From Paenibacillus mesophilus (GTDB lineage: Bacteria > Bacillota > Bacilli > Paenibacillales > NBRC-103111), in the NCBI RefSeq assembly GCF_005938385.1, contig NZ_VCRA01000013.1, positions 124,001 through 188,000 on the forward strand: a DNA stretch of 64,000 nt, read 5' to 3'. The notes under the pieces are model-generated. The model did not search any database and had not been told where the DNA came from. It worked only from the letters and a program-made list of their open reading frames with translations. How positions within the stretch are numbered: position 1 is the stretch's first letter; each line of letters opens with the position of its first letter. The translations under genes were made by a program, and so were the position numbers. Below, piece by piece: positions 1-7,167 of the stretch.

Positions 1-2
1 AG

Positions 3-32
3 AAAAAAGAACAAGCCCGTAGAAGCTTGTTC
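3..32 (-). terminator. Rho-independent terminator of ctaB
   Basis: Read on the minus strand, GAACAAGC and GCTTGTTC form a perfect 8-bp stem with an 8-nt loop. A run of six T follows, 22 bases past the ctaB stop codon. Confidence 0.85.
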
Positions 33-53
33 CTTCCCTTTATCTAAAATCGA

Positions 54-995
54 TTAAGCGCGAATCGTATCGATAATCATCACGATAAACAAAAGCGGCA
101 AATAGTTGATCGAGAAGACGAACATTTTCTTCGCCCAGTTGTCGTCGTCGTTCGTTTTGAACCCGGCCAGCCCGATAAACGTCCAGACGAGTCCGAGCGC
201 GATAGCCGCGATCAAATAAATTTCGCCGACATAGCCGTATGCGTACAGCAGCAGCGAAACCGGAACGAGCATGACCAAGAAGCGGATCATGTGCATTTTG
301 GTCACTTCGTTGCCGTGCACGACCGGCAACAACGGGAAGCCCGCCGCCCGGTATTCTTCCTTGCGGCGCATGCCGAGCGCCCAGAAGTGAGGCGGCTGCC
401 AGAAAAACAAAATGCCGAACAAAATCCACGCGCCCATATCCACCTGATTCGTAACGGCGCAATAGCCGATAACCGGAGGCATCGAGCCGGAAATGGCGCC
501 GATCGTCGTGCTGAGCGGCGAAGTACGTTTAAGCCATGCCGTGTATATAAAGACGTATACGAGCAGCCCGACTACGCCAAGCAGTGCGCTTAGCGGATTC
601 ACGAGCAGGCATAGCACGCTGAGTCCCGCGGCCCCGAGCACGATCCCGTACCAGAATACGATCCTCGGATCGACAACGCCCGTAGGCAGTGCGCGCTTGC
701 GCGTGCGGGTCATTTTCGTATCCAAATCGCGGTCCAAATAATTGTTTAACACGCATCCGGAAGCCATAACGAGCAGCGTTCCGAGCATGGCGAAAATCAA
801 CAGTTTGAGATCGAACGTATCGCCCGAATTACCCCAAGCGACCCAATAACCGCCGAAAGCGGTAATGATGTTGGAGAACAAGATTCCCGGCTTGGCCAAG
901 TGAACGAAATCTTTCCAAGTCGCTTTCCGCACGACGGCCTGCGCGTCTTGCGCCCCGGCGACCGCGGCTGCATCGATGCTAAGCTGTTTGTCCAT
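54..995 (-). CDS. ctaB: Protoheme IX farnesyltransferase (heme O synthase)
   Basis: This 313-aa integral membrane prenyltransferase transfers a farnesyl group from farnesyl diphosphate to the vinyl side chain of protoheme, giving heme O for heme-copper oxidases. The diagnostic Asp-rich motif NNYLDRDLDTKMTRTRKR is at residues 84-101. The second conserved loop (YTAWLKRTSPLSTTIGAISGS region) is at about 151-171. Around nine hydrophobic segments are visible and the length is normal for CtaB. CAGGAGGTTT lies 9 nt before the ATG. The usual partners (ctaA, cytochrome oxidase genes) are not in the window, and the gene ends next to the left edge with its own terminator. Identification is by motif and is secure. 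Confidence 0.95.
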   Translation of the reverse strand: MDKQLSIDAAAVAGAQDAQAVVRKATWKDFVHLAKPGILFSNIITAFGGYWVAWGNSGDTFDLKLLIFAMLGTLLVMASGCVLNNYLDRDLDTKMTRTRKRALPTGVVDPRIVFWYGIVLGAAGLSVLCLLVNPLSALLGVVGLLVYVFIYTAWLKRTSPLSTTIGAISGSMPPVIGYCAVTNQVDMGAWILFGILFFWQPPHFWALGMRRKEEYRAAGFPLLPVVHGNEVTKMHMIRFLVMLVPVSLLLYAYGYVGEIYLIAAIALGLVWTFIGLAGFKTNDDDNWAKKMFVFSINYLPLLFIVMIIDTIRA

Positions 996-1125
996 ATAGT
1001 GGCAAACCTCCTGAACGCTTCCTTACAACGCGCCTGACGGGCGTTGTTCACAACTTATCATAGCAACACGGACCGCTTTTGACAACAAACGGAATCCGTT
1101 ATTCATAATTTTGTCGATAATGGTG

Positions 1126-1153
1126 TCACGTTTCCGACATACGCCCATACACT
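1126..1153 (+). promoter_or_regulatory. Candidate sigma-E type promoter of gerQ
   Basis: CATACACT at 1146-1153 fits the sigma-E -10 consensus CATACAnT. TCACGTTT at 1126-1133 is a weak -35 match, and the spacing is about 12 nt, slightly short. Mother-cell expression would fit a coat protein. This is inference from two short motifs. Confidence 0.35.
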
Positions 1154-1213
1154 ATAATGTAGGTTTCAGCCTATTGCCCTGGCGGGACGGGCAATACAAC
1201 TTGAAGGAGGCTC

Positions 1214-1729
1214 ATGATTATTATGATGAACATGAATCCTTACAAACCGGGCGCCGCTGCGCCGCAAGCGATGCCGGCTCCCCAACCGATGCCGGCGCCC
1301 CAGACGATGCAAGCGATGCAAGCGCCCCAGGCCGTACAGGCGGCGCAAGCGGCACAGCCGCCGCAATACTATTATTATCCAATGCCGCCGCAACCATCCG
1401 GCGCAGGCGCCCCCGGTTATCCGATGCCCGGATTCCCGATGCCGCCCGGCGTTGGTCCGACCACACCACCCGGCATGCTGCCGGCCGAAGAATCGTATAT
1501 CGAGAACATACTTCGCCTGAACCTGGGCAAGATGGTTACCCTGTACATGACGTATGAGAACAACAGCGAGTGGAACGCGAAAATTTTCAGAGGCGTTCTG
1601 GAAGCCGCCGGACGCGACCATATCATTATAAGCGATCCGAAAACGGGCATGCGCTTTTTGCTGCTGATGGTCAACCTCGACTATGCCACCTTCGACGAGC
1701 CTTTGAATTACACATACCCGTTCCGTTAA
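1214..1729 (+). CDS. gerQ: Spore coat protein GerQ
   Basis: This 171-aa protein is a mother-cell spore-coat component. In Bacillus subtilis, GerQ is cross-linked by the transglutaminase Tgl and is needed to keep the cortex-lytic enzyme CwlJ in the coat. The conserved C-terminal domain (about residues 96-171) starts EESYIENILRLNLGK and holds the typical VTLYMTYENNSEWNAK stretch, ending NYTYPFR. The N-terminal half is low-complexity Gln/Pro/Ala/Met (repeats like APQxMPAPQ), with a single early lysine, K11. The start is ambiguous: AAGGAGG is only 3 nt from the first ATG (1214), 12 nt from the next (1223), and further ATGs lie at 1226 and 1232. A strong terminator follows. Confidence 0.9.
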   Translation: MIIMMNMNPYKPGAAAPQAMPAPQPMPAPQTMQAMQAPQAVQAAQAAQPPQYYYYPMPPQPSGAGAPGYPMPGFPMPPGVGPTTPPGMLPAEESYIENILRLNLGKMVTLYMTYENNSEWNAKIFRGVLEAAGRDHIIISDPKTGMRFLLLMVNLDYATFDEPLNYTYPFR

Positions 1730-1748
1730 TTCCGTTAACAACATGAAA

Positions 1749-1780
1749 AAGCGATGCGTCCCCTTAAGGATGCATCGCTT
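1749..1780. terminator. Bidirectional terminator between gerQ and the dehydrogenase gene
   Basis: AAGCGATGCGTCC pairs with GGATGCATCGCTT (13 bp with one G-T pair, 6-nt loop). It is flanked by A-rich and T-rich tracts and sits between two convergent genes. Confidence 0.85.
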
Positions 1781-1795
1781 TCTTGTTGCCGATCC

Positions 1796-2827
1796 TTATA
1801 CGCCCACTTCCGCAGGTATCCGTTCGTAGGACAGCAGAACGCCCAACTGACCGCGCGGGTCCGACATAAACTTCTCGTAAGCCGAAGCCGCATCCTCGAT
1901 CGGAAAGCTGCTCGTAATCATCGAGCCGATCCGGACTTTCCCGTCGGCCAGCAGCCTGACATACTCGGACATATTGCGCCCTTCCGTCCACCGGACATAG
2001 CCGATCGGATAGTCGACTCCCCCGCCCTCGTAGACGGGATCGTAACGACCCGGCCCGCCCGCCCGCGATATCAGAACCTGGGCTTCTTTGGAGAACAGGC
2101 GGTTGCGGTCGAATTCGGCCTTTACATCGCCGACGATTACGACTTTGCCCCGGTCTCTCAGCCATGTAAGCGCCTGATCGATCAGGCCGCCCGCTTTGCC
2201 GCCCGCGCAAACGAATACGGCGTCGGCGCCTGCGCCCTCCGACCGCTCTTTAATCGCTTCGGCCAGCTCCTCCGCATCCGCGCATGCCCAGCCCGCCCCG
2301 CTTGCGCGCAGCTGGTCGCACCGTTCCGGCAGCAGATCGAAGCCGATCACGCGAAATCCGGCGGCGCTGGCGATCTGGCACAGCAGCTGTCCGAGAATGC
2401 CCAGGCCTACTACAACCGCCGTTTCGCCGAAACGCAGATCGGATTGGCGGAGCGCATGGATGGCGATCGTCCCGTGCGCGACGAATGCCGCTTCGCGAAT
2501 ATCGACGTGATCGGGCAGCGGAACCGCCAAATTTTTCGGAACGGCGATTTTCTCCGCATGCCTGACGAACGGCGCCCCGTAGCAAGCTACACGCTGGCCG
2601 ACGCGCAGCTTGTCGACTCCGGCTCCCGCCTCGCGGACGATTCCCGCGGAGCTGTATCCGAGTACGAGAGCCTGCTCGACCTCCTTGCTTCGGTTGATGA
2701 TCAGCATTTCCGTACCCGGACTTATAGCGGAATATATATTTTCTACGATTACATAATTGTCGGAACACGAAGGTTCCGGCATGTTCTGGGTTTGAACGTT
2801 CCCTTTGCTCGACGTCACTACTTTCAT
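1796..2827 (-). CDS. Medium-chain dehydrogenase/reductase (zinc-type alcohol dehydrogenase-like, probably zinc-free)
   Basis: This 343-aa MDR-superfamily oxidoreductase has an N-terminal GroES-like domain (residues 1-130) and a Rossmann NAD(P) domain with GLGILG at about 141-146. The catalytic-zinc ligands of classical alcohol dehydrogenases are not in place. Where those enzymes have a CGSD-type Cys motif, this one reads YSAISPGTE (32-40), and the GHE motif is replaced by LGYSSAG (56-62). It therefore belongs with the SPGTE subgroup often annotated as bi-domain oxidoreductases. The substrate is unknown; sugar or polyol oxidation would suit the carbohydrate-rich surroundings. AGAGGAGC precedes the ATG by 8 nt. 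It runs divergently from the GntR fusion gene. Confidence 0.85.
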   Translation of the reverse strand: MKVVTSSKGNVQTQNMPEPSCSDNYVIVENIYSAISPGTEMLIINRSKEVEQALVLGYSSAGIVREAGAGVDKLRVGQRVACYGAPFVRHAEKIAVPKNLAVPLPDHVDIREAAFVAHGTIAIHALRQSDLRFGETAVVVGLGILGQLLCQIASAAGFRVIGFDLLPERCDQLRASGAGWACADAEELAEAIKERSEGAGADAVFVCAGGKAGGLIDQALTWLRDRGKVVIVGDVKAEFDRNRLFSKEAQVLISRAGGPGRYDPVYEGGGVDYPIGYVRWTEGRNMSEYVRLLADGKVRIGSMITSSFPIEDAASAYEKFMSDPRGQLGVLLSYERIPAEVGV

Positions 2828-2985
2828 GGTGCCCGCTCCTCTGGTTCACATCTTGTATATATAAACTAAATTATAGGCGGCGAACGAACGAGCGTCAACT
2901 TCTCTTTTGCCGGCTTTCCCGCTATAATGGGTACCACAACCGTGCAAGATTTTGGCCGAACGCACTTATCGGAGGGTTCCGATTC

Positions 2986-4365
2986 ATGACCGAGAAACCG
3001 AAGCGCACCACTTTCCGGATCAGACTGGAAGAAATGGTCGTCACGTTACGAAACGATATCGCCATGGGCCGATACGGACCGGGCGACTTTTTGCCGTCCG
3101 AATTCCAGCTGATCGAACAATTCCGTCTGAGCAAAAACTCGGTGCGCAAAGGATTGGACAAGCTCGTCGAGCAAGGCTTGATCGAGAAAGTGCCGCGCGT
3201 CGGAACGCGCGTCGTCGTCCGGCCGGAAGCCCGTCCCCCGGCAGCGATCCGGCTCGGCTATCATTCCACGATGATTGGGCAGGCGAATTTGCATGCGCTG
3301 CTCGACCTTTTCCATCGCGCTCATCCGGATATGATCGTCCAGCCGGTACCGCTTCCCCAGCTCCGGCTGGCTGCGGAATGGAACGATTTTATGAGAACGG
3401 AGCCGATCGACGTCCTGACGGTCAACAACCAGCTGTTCGAGAGAATCTCGGAATTCGGACCGGTCCAAGACGTGCTCGAGCCCGTGGAGAAGGCGGAAGG
3501 AACGTACCCGTTCTTATTCCGCTCCTTTACCGAAGAGGATACGTTGTATGCGCAGCCGTTCGTGTTCTCGCCGCTTGTGCTGTGCTACAATAAATCGCAC
3601 TTCCGGCAATGCGGCTTGCCCGAGCCTAGCGACAGCTGGACATGGGACGACGTAGCCGAGGCGTCCGGGCTGCTCTCGGCCAAGCTGGGCAGTTTGGGCT
3701 TCTACATTCATTATTTATCGCTCAACCGCTGGCCGCTCTTCCTGCTGCAAAGCAATCTCCGTTTCGAACGCGGTGCGGACGGACGGCTTGCCTTCGATAA
3801 CGGCCGGTTCGGGGCCGCCGCCGCGATCGGGGCGGCGCTGCTCGCGAAGACCGGATCCATGTCCGCTTATTTGTCGGAAAGGGACGACGACGCGGAACGA
3901 TTGTTTATGCAGCAAAAAGTATCGATGCTCGTCACGAGCTATTTCGGCCTCAATTCGCTTCGGGACACCGACCTGGAATACGATATCGCTCCGCTCCCCC
4001 ACTCCGGACAAGCGTCGACGCTGCTGCTGCCGATCGGTCTCGGCATCAACAAACACGGCAAACAGAAGCGGGCGGCCATAGCGTTCGTCGATTTCTGCTT
4101 GGGCGAGGAAGCGCAGCTCCACTTGCGCCAAACGACCCTTTCCGTTCCCGCCCGGATACGGGCTGCGGAATGGAGGGGGGAAGACAAGCTGAACCGGCCT
4201 TCCCGATTTTTCTTGTACCGCGACATCGTTCCGACGTTTCGCCTGCACTCGGATATGAACATCAGTGGCGGCGAGCTGGAGCGGATGTGCGAGGAGCTGA
4301 AGCTGTTTTGGGCCGGACTGGAGGACATGGACACCGTATGCCGCCGGATCAGGGATAACGTCTGA
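2986..4365 (+). CDS. GntR-type winged helix fused to an extracellular solute-binding-protein domain
   Basis: The 459-aa protein joins two normally separate modules. Residues 9-78 are a GntR winged-helix DNA-binding domain with the typical FLPSEFQLIEQFRLSKNSVR helix-turn-helix followed by the wing. Residues 80-459 resemble a family-1 sugar-binding lipoprotein: a D-V-L-T-V-N strand, then LCYNKSHFRQCGLPEPSDSW, then the C-terminal VAIAFVDF-like lobe seen in such proteins. No signal peptide, lipobox or membrane helix is present, so it should be cytoplasmic. The inferred role is a repressor or activator whose effector pocket is borrowed from ABC-transporter binding proteins. GGAGGG precedes the ATG by 8 nt. 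A second copy of this architecture lies at 62120-63523. The ligand is unknown. Confidence 0.85.
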   Translation: MTEKPKRTTFRIRLEEMVVTLRNDIAMGRYGPGDFLPSEFQLIEQFRLSKNSVRKGLDKLVEQGLIEKVPRVGTRVVVRPEARPPAAIRLGYHSTMIGQANLHALLDLFHRAHPDMIVQPVPLPQLRLAAEWNDFMRTEPIDVLTVNNQLFERISEFGPVQDVLEPVEKAEGTYPFLFRSFTEEDTLYAQPFVFSPLVLCYNKSHFRQCGLPEPSDSWTWDDVAEASGLLSAKLGSLGFYIHYLSLNRWPLFLLQSNLRFERGADGRLAFDNGRFGAAAAIGAALLAKTGSMSAYLSERDDDAERLFMQQKVSMLVTSYFGLNSLRDTDLEYDIAPLPHSGQASTLLLPIGLGINKHGKQKRAAIAFVDFCLGEEAQLHLRQTTLSVPARIRAAEWRGEDKLNRPSRFFLYRDIVPTFRLHSDMNISGGELERMCEELKLFWAGLEDMDTVCRRIRDNV

Positions 4366-4429
4366 CAGGAGGACCGGACGGGCTTATATTTTCTCCGAGG
4401 CGTGCTTCGAAATAAGCGGGGCCGCCGTG

Positions 4430-4458
4430 TTTACATAGCAATATCATGCCTGTATAAT
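4430..4458 (+). promoter_or_regulatory. Sigma-A promoter of the aminopeptidase gene
   Basis: TTTACA (4430-4435) and TATAAT (4453-4458) are separated by exactly 17 nt. Transcription would begin near 4465, which rules out the upstream in-frame start at 4402. Confidence 0.8.
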
Positions 4459-4557
4459 CTCACTGTAGATTCCGCTCATGAGCGGCTGCGCTACATATTG
4501 GATACCTTATCTCAACTCGGCGGAACATCACGGACAACGAACTGGGAGGAATACAGC

Positions 4558-5790
4558 ATGTTGAGTTTTGAGCAAAAGCTGGACAATTACGCGGAACTGA
4601 TCGTGAAAGTCGGGGCGAACGTCCAGAAAGGACAGACGCTTATGCTCCAAGCGTCGATCGACGCCGCGGAGCTCGCCCGCCGTATCGTCAAGAAAGCGTA
4701 CGAAGCCGGCGCCTATTCGGTCAAAGTCCGCTGGAGCGATGATGAAGCGTCCCGCATCGCCTACGACCTCGCTCCCGAGGAATCGTTTCTGGAGGAGCCG
4801 AAATGGACGGCGGGGGAGAAAATCGAGCTGGCCAAGAACGGCGCGGCGTTCGTTACGATTACATCGGCCGACCCTGATCTGTTGAAGGGCGTATCGCAGC
4901 AAAAAATAAAAAACGCAAACAAGACGACCCGCCAAGCTATGGCTCCATACAGCGAGCTGGCCAGAGCGTTCAAAATCAGCTGGAATTTGGCGACTACGCC
5001 TTCCAAAGCATGGGCCGCTAAAGTATTCCCCGAGCTTCCCGAAGAAGAGCAGGTTGCGAAGCTGTGGGACGCCATCTTCAAGATGGTCCGTGCCGATCAG
5101 CCCGATCCGCTCGGTTTGTGGGAAGAGCATATCCGGGAGCTGAAACGGAGAGCCGCCTACTTGAACGGTAAGCAGTATAAAGCGCTGCATTACACCGCAC
5201 CGGGCACCGACCTGACGATCGAGCTTCCGAAAAACCATATTTGGCTCGGCGGTAGCAAACAAAACGAACAAGGAACGTGGTTCGTCCCGAACTTGCCGAC
5301 GGAGGAAGTGTACACGGCCCCGTTCAGAACCGGCGTGAACGGCACGGTGTCCAGCACGAAGCCTTTAAGCTACAGCGGCATCATCATCGACGGCTTCTCG
5401 TTCACGTTCGAGAACGGCCGTGTCGTGAACGTAACCGCGGCTCAAGGCGAAGAAACGCTGAAGGGCTTGATCGAAACCGACGAAGGAGCCCGGTACCTCG
5501 GCGAAGTGGCGCTCGTGCCCCATCGCTCGCCGATTTCCGATTCGAACATTTTATTTTATAAAACGCTGTTCGACGAGAACGCCTCTTGCCATCTTGCCGT
5601 GGGCAGCGCCTATACGGCTTGCATCGAAGGCGGCGTCGGCATGACGCAGGAGCAGCTGCAGCAGAACGGTCTGAACGTCAGCATGGCGCATACGGACTTC
5701 ATGATCGGTTCGGCGGAGCTGGACATTTACGGCATAACCGAAGACGGCGCGAGAGAGCCCGTGTTTCTTAAAGGGAATTGGGCATTTTAA
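4558..5790 (+). CDS. M29 family metallo-aminopeptidase
   Basis: This 410-aa cytoplasmic aminopeptidase belongs to the thermophilic-aminopeptidase (AmpS/PepS) family, which removes N-terminal residues using a two-metal site. The family's acidic and histidine ligands are recognisable in order: the Glu of PTEEVYTAP, the Glu of LGEVALVP, the His of NASCHLAVG, and the His-x-Asp of MAHTDFMIG near the C terminus. The length is typical. The frame is open from 4402, but the promoter at 4430-4458 lies inside that extension and GGGAGGA precedes the ATG at 4558, so 4558 is chosen. It is monocistronic, closed by the terminator at 5798. Confidence 0.93.
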   Translation: MLSFEQKLDNYAELIVKVGANVQKGQTLMLQASIDAAELARRIVKKAYEAGAYSVKVRWSDDEASRIAYDLAPEESFLEEPKWTAGEKIELAKNGAAFVTITSADPDLLKGVSQQKIKNANKTTRQAMAPYSELARAFKISWNLATTPSKAWAAKVFPELPEEEQVAKLWDAIFKMVRADQPDPLGLWEEHIRELKRRAAYLNGKQYKALHYTAPGTDLTIELPKNHIWLGGSKQNEQGTWFVPNLPTEEVYTAPFRTGVNGTVSSTKPLSYSGIIIDGFSFTFENGRVVNVTAAQGEETLKGLIETDEGARYLGEVALVPHRSPISDSNILFYKTLFDENASCHLAVGSAYTACIEGGVGMTQEQLQQNGLNVSMAHTDFMIGSAELDIYGITEDGAREPVFLKGNWAF

Positions 5791-5797
5791 GAAGTAG

Positions 5798-5827
5798 AAG
5801 GAGCTGTCCGGCCCAGGACAGCTCCTT
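5798..5827 (+). terminator. Terminator of the aminopeptidase gene
   Basis: AAGGAGCTGTCC and GGACAGCTCCTT form a perfect 12-bp stem with a 6-nt loop, followed by ATTTTAT. Confidence 0.9.
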
Positions 5828-5865
5828 ATTTTATCGCAAATAAAGGATAACCCCCCATCCGGGGA

Positions 5866-5894
5866 TTGACAAATGCTGGTGGAGACGATATGAT
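5866..5894 (+). promoter_or_regulatory. Sigma-A promoter of the lacI-type gene
   Basis: TTGACA (5866-5871), a 17-nt spacer and TATGAT (5889-5894). The -10 box overlaps the first base pairs of the palindromic operator at 5893, an arrangement expected for autorepression. Confidence 0.85.
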
Positions 5895-5908
5895 TGAAAC
5901 GCTTCAAT
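5893..5908. promoter_or_regulatory. LacI-family operator (autoregulatory copy)
   Basis: ATTGAAACGCTTCAAT is a near-palindrome sharing the core TTGAAACG[T/C]TTCAA with the sites at 6982 and 12953. It overlaps the lacI promoter. Regulator assignment is inferred from position and from the LacI-type central CG. Confidence 0.75.
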
Positions 5909-5950
5909 GATATCGTTTTCACAAAATGGATGATTCAAGGAAGGCTGTTC

Positions 5951-6961
5951 ATGAAGAAGAAAAAAAGCGCAACGATCGTGGATGTGGCCAAATTCGCCGG
6001 AGTATCGATCGGAACCGTTTCGAACGTATTAAACCGCAGAAACGATGTTCCGCTCGCGGAGGATACGATCCTGAAGGTCAACGAAGCGATCCGGCAGCTC
6101 GGCTACAGGCGAAATGCGATTGCCGCCCATTTAAGCCGCCAAAGATCTTACGAGCTTGGCATGCTGCTGCCGAGCTACGACGACTATTTCGTGAAATTCG
6201 CGGGCGAAGTCGAACACATCGTGCTTGAGAAAGGGTACCACCTTTCCGTCTTCTCCGCGCCCGATAAACCCGAGCTCGGCCGTAGACATTTGGAATTGCT
6301 GCTTCAGCGCCGGGTGGACGGTTTGTTCTGCCACGGTCTGGCCATGCCTCCGGATACGGCAAGAGCGATCGTTAAGGAAGGCACTCCGATCGTGCTGTTC
6401 AATGCATGGGGCTGGCCGGACGATATCGCAGCCGGTCTCGTCAATTTGGATGTTGCCTCCGCTTGCGCAGAGGCGGTGCTCCATCTGTACGAGCAAGGCT
6501 GCCGAACGATCGTCTACCTGGGAAACATGATCGCGGCGGCTACCGACGAGCAGCGGCGAATCGGATTCGAGGAGGGCATCCGCAGGCTCGCGAACGAACC
6601 TATCGTAATAGGCATGCTGGATAGCCATAATCCAAGCTGGCTGAAAGAACTGCAACGTTTCATCACCGGCGACCATCCGGTCGGCGTTCTCGGCTTCAAC
6701 GATTTGACCGCCTTTCATGCGATGTCGAAGCTGCTCGAGCTCGGGTACCGCATCCCGGAGCAAGTGAAAATCATAGGCATCAACAACACGCCCGTAAGCC
6801 GGCTAAGCTTCCCCGGCATGACGAGCATCCAGAACCCTTACAAGCTTCAAGCCGAAGCCGCCGTTCGCATGATGATGGCGCGGCTCGAAGGCGAACCGGG
6901 CGAAGGCGCAATCGTACAAATTCCGCTACAATTAATTCCCCGCAAATCGACGGAACGTTGA
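5951..6961 (+). CDS. LacI-family transcriptional regulator
   Basis: This 336-aa DNA-binding regulator has an N-terminal LacI helix-turn-helix (TIVDVAKFAGVSIGTVSNVL, about residues 8-27) and a hinge near residue 50-60. The C-terminal periplasmic-binding-protein-like sensor domain contains VDGLFCHG and the usual end ...IPRKS. Members bind a sugar and release a palindromic operator. The open frame extends upstream to 5894, but that would begin inside the promoter and operator. The ATG at 5951 gives the normal LacI N terminus. It probably controls itself, the adjacent lipoprotein gene (operator 6982) and the GH88-GH95 operon (operator 12953). The inducer is likely a uronate- or deoxyhexose-containing oligosaccharide product (inference). 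Confidence 0.93.
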   Translation: MKKKKSATIVDVAKFAGVSIGTVSNVLNRRNDVPLAEDTILKVNEAIRQLGYRRNAIAAHLSRQRSYELGMLLPSYDDYFVKFAGEVEHIVLEKGYHLSVFSAPDKPELGRRHLELLLQRRVDGLFCHGLAMPPDTARAIVKEGTPIVLFNAWGWPDDIAAGLVNLDVASACAEAVLHLYEQGCRTIVYLGNMIAAATDEQRRIGFEEGIRRLANEPIVIGMLDSHNPSWLKELQRFITGDHPVGVLGFNDLTAFHAMSKLLELGYRIPEQVKIIGINNTPVSRLSFPGMTSIQNPYKLQAEAAVRMMMARLEGEPGEGAIVQIPLQLIPRKSTER

Positions 6962-6981
6962 GCGGCTTCTTTTTGGCCAAT

Positions 6982-6997
6982 GTTGAAACGTTTCAAC
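6982..6997. promoter_or_regulatory. LacI-family operator upstream of the solute-binding protein gene
   Basis: GTTGAAACGTTTCAAC is a perfect 16-bp palindrome 21 nt after the lacI stop and about 170 nt before the lipoprotein start. It differs from a CcpA cre site because the two TTGAAA/TTTCAA arms are separated by only CG rather than RCGY. Confidence 0.8.
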
Positions 6998-7004
6998 TAT
7001 TCTT

Positions 7005-7105
7005 GAAGGAGGTGAATCCGAGTTCGAACCGACGGCATCAGCGCCGGGTTGGATAGCGGAGTTGCAATGGATGAATTGGAAGCGATTTCGTCGGGGAAGA
7101 AATGA
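7005..7105 (+). promoter_or_regulatory. Leader with orphan Shine-Dalgarno and possible 12-codon upstream ORF
   Basis: AAGGAGGTGA starting at 7006 is an excellent ribosome binding site, yet no ATG, GTG or TTG follows at normal spacing. At 7067-7105 a short frame (MDELEAISSGKK) with GCGGAG upstream ends at a TGA that overlaps another ATG (7102) in frame with the lipoprotein. This could be a translational leader or chance. Confidence 0.3.
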
Positions 7106-7167
7106 AAGCGTTTAATACAGCGGGTACTGCCGCACCACCATGCAAACCGATCAAGGGGGAAAAACTC

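Noticed and set aside
4402..4557. N-terminal extension of the aminopeptidase
   Set aside because: A full sigma-A promoter lies inside it, and the family N terminus and ribosome binding site are at 4558.
5893..6997. CcpA cre sites at the LacI palindromes
   Set aside because: The arms are joined by CG rather than RCGY (14-bp versus 16-bp core), so they fit a dedicated LacI-family operator better.
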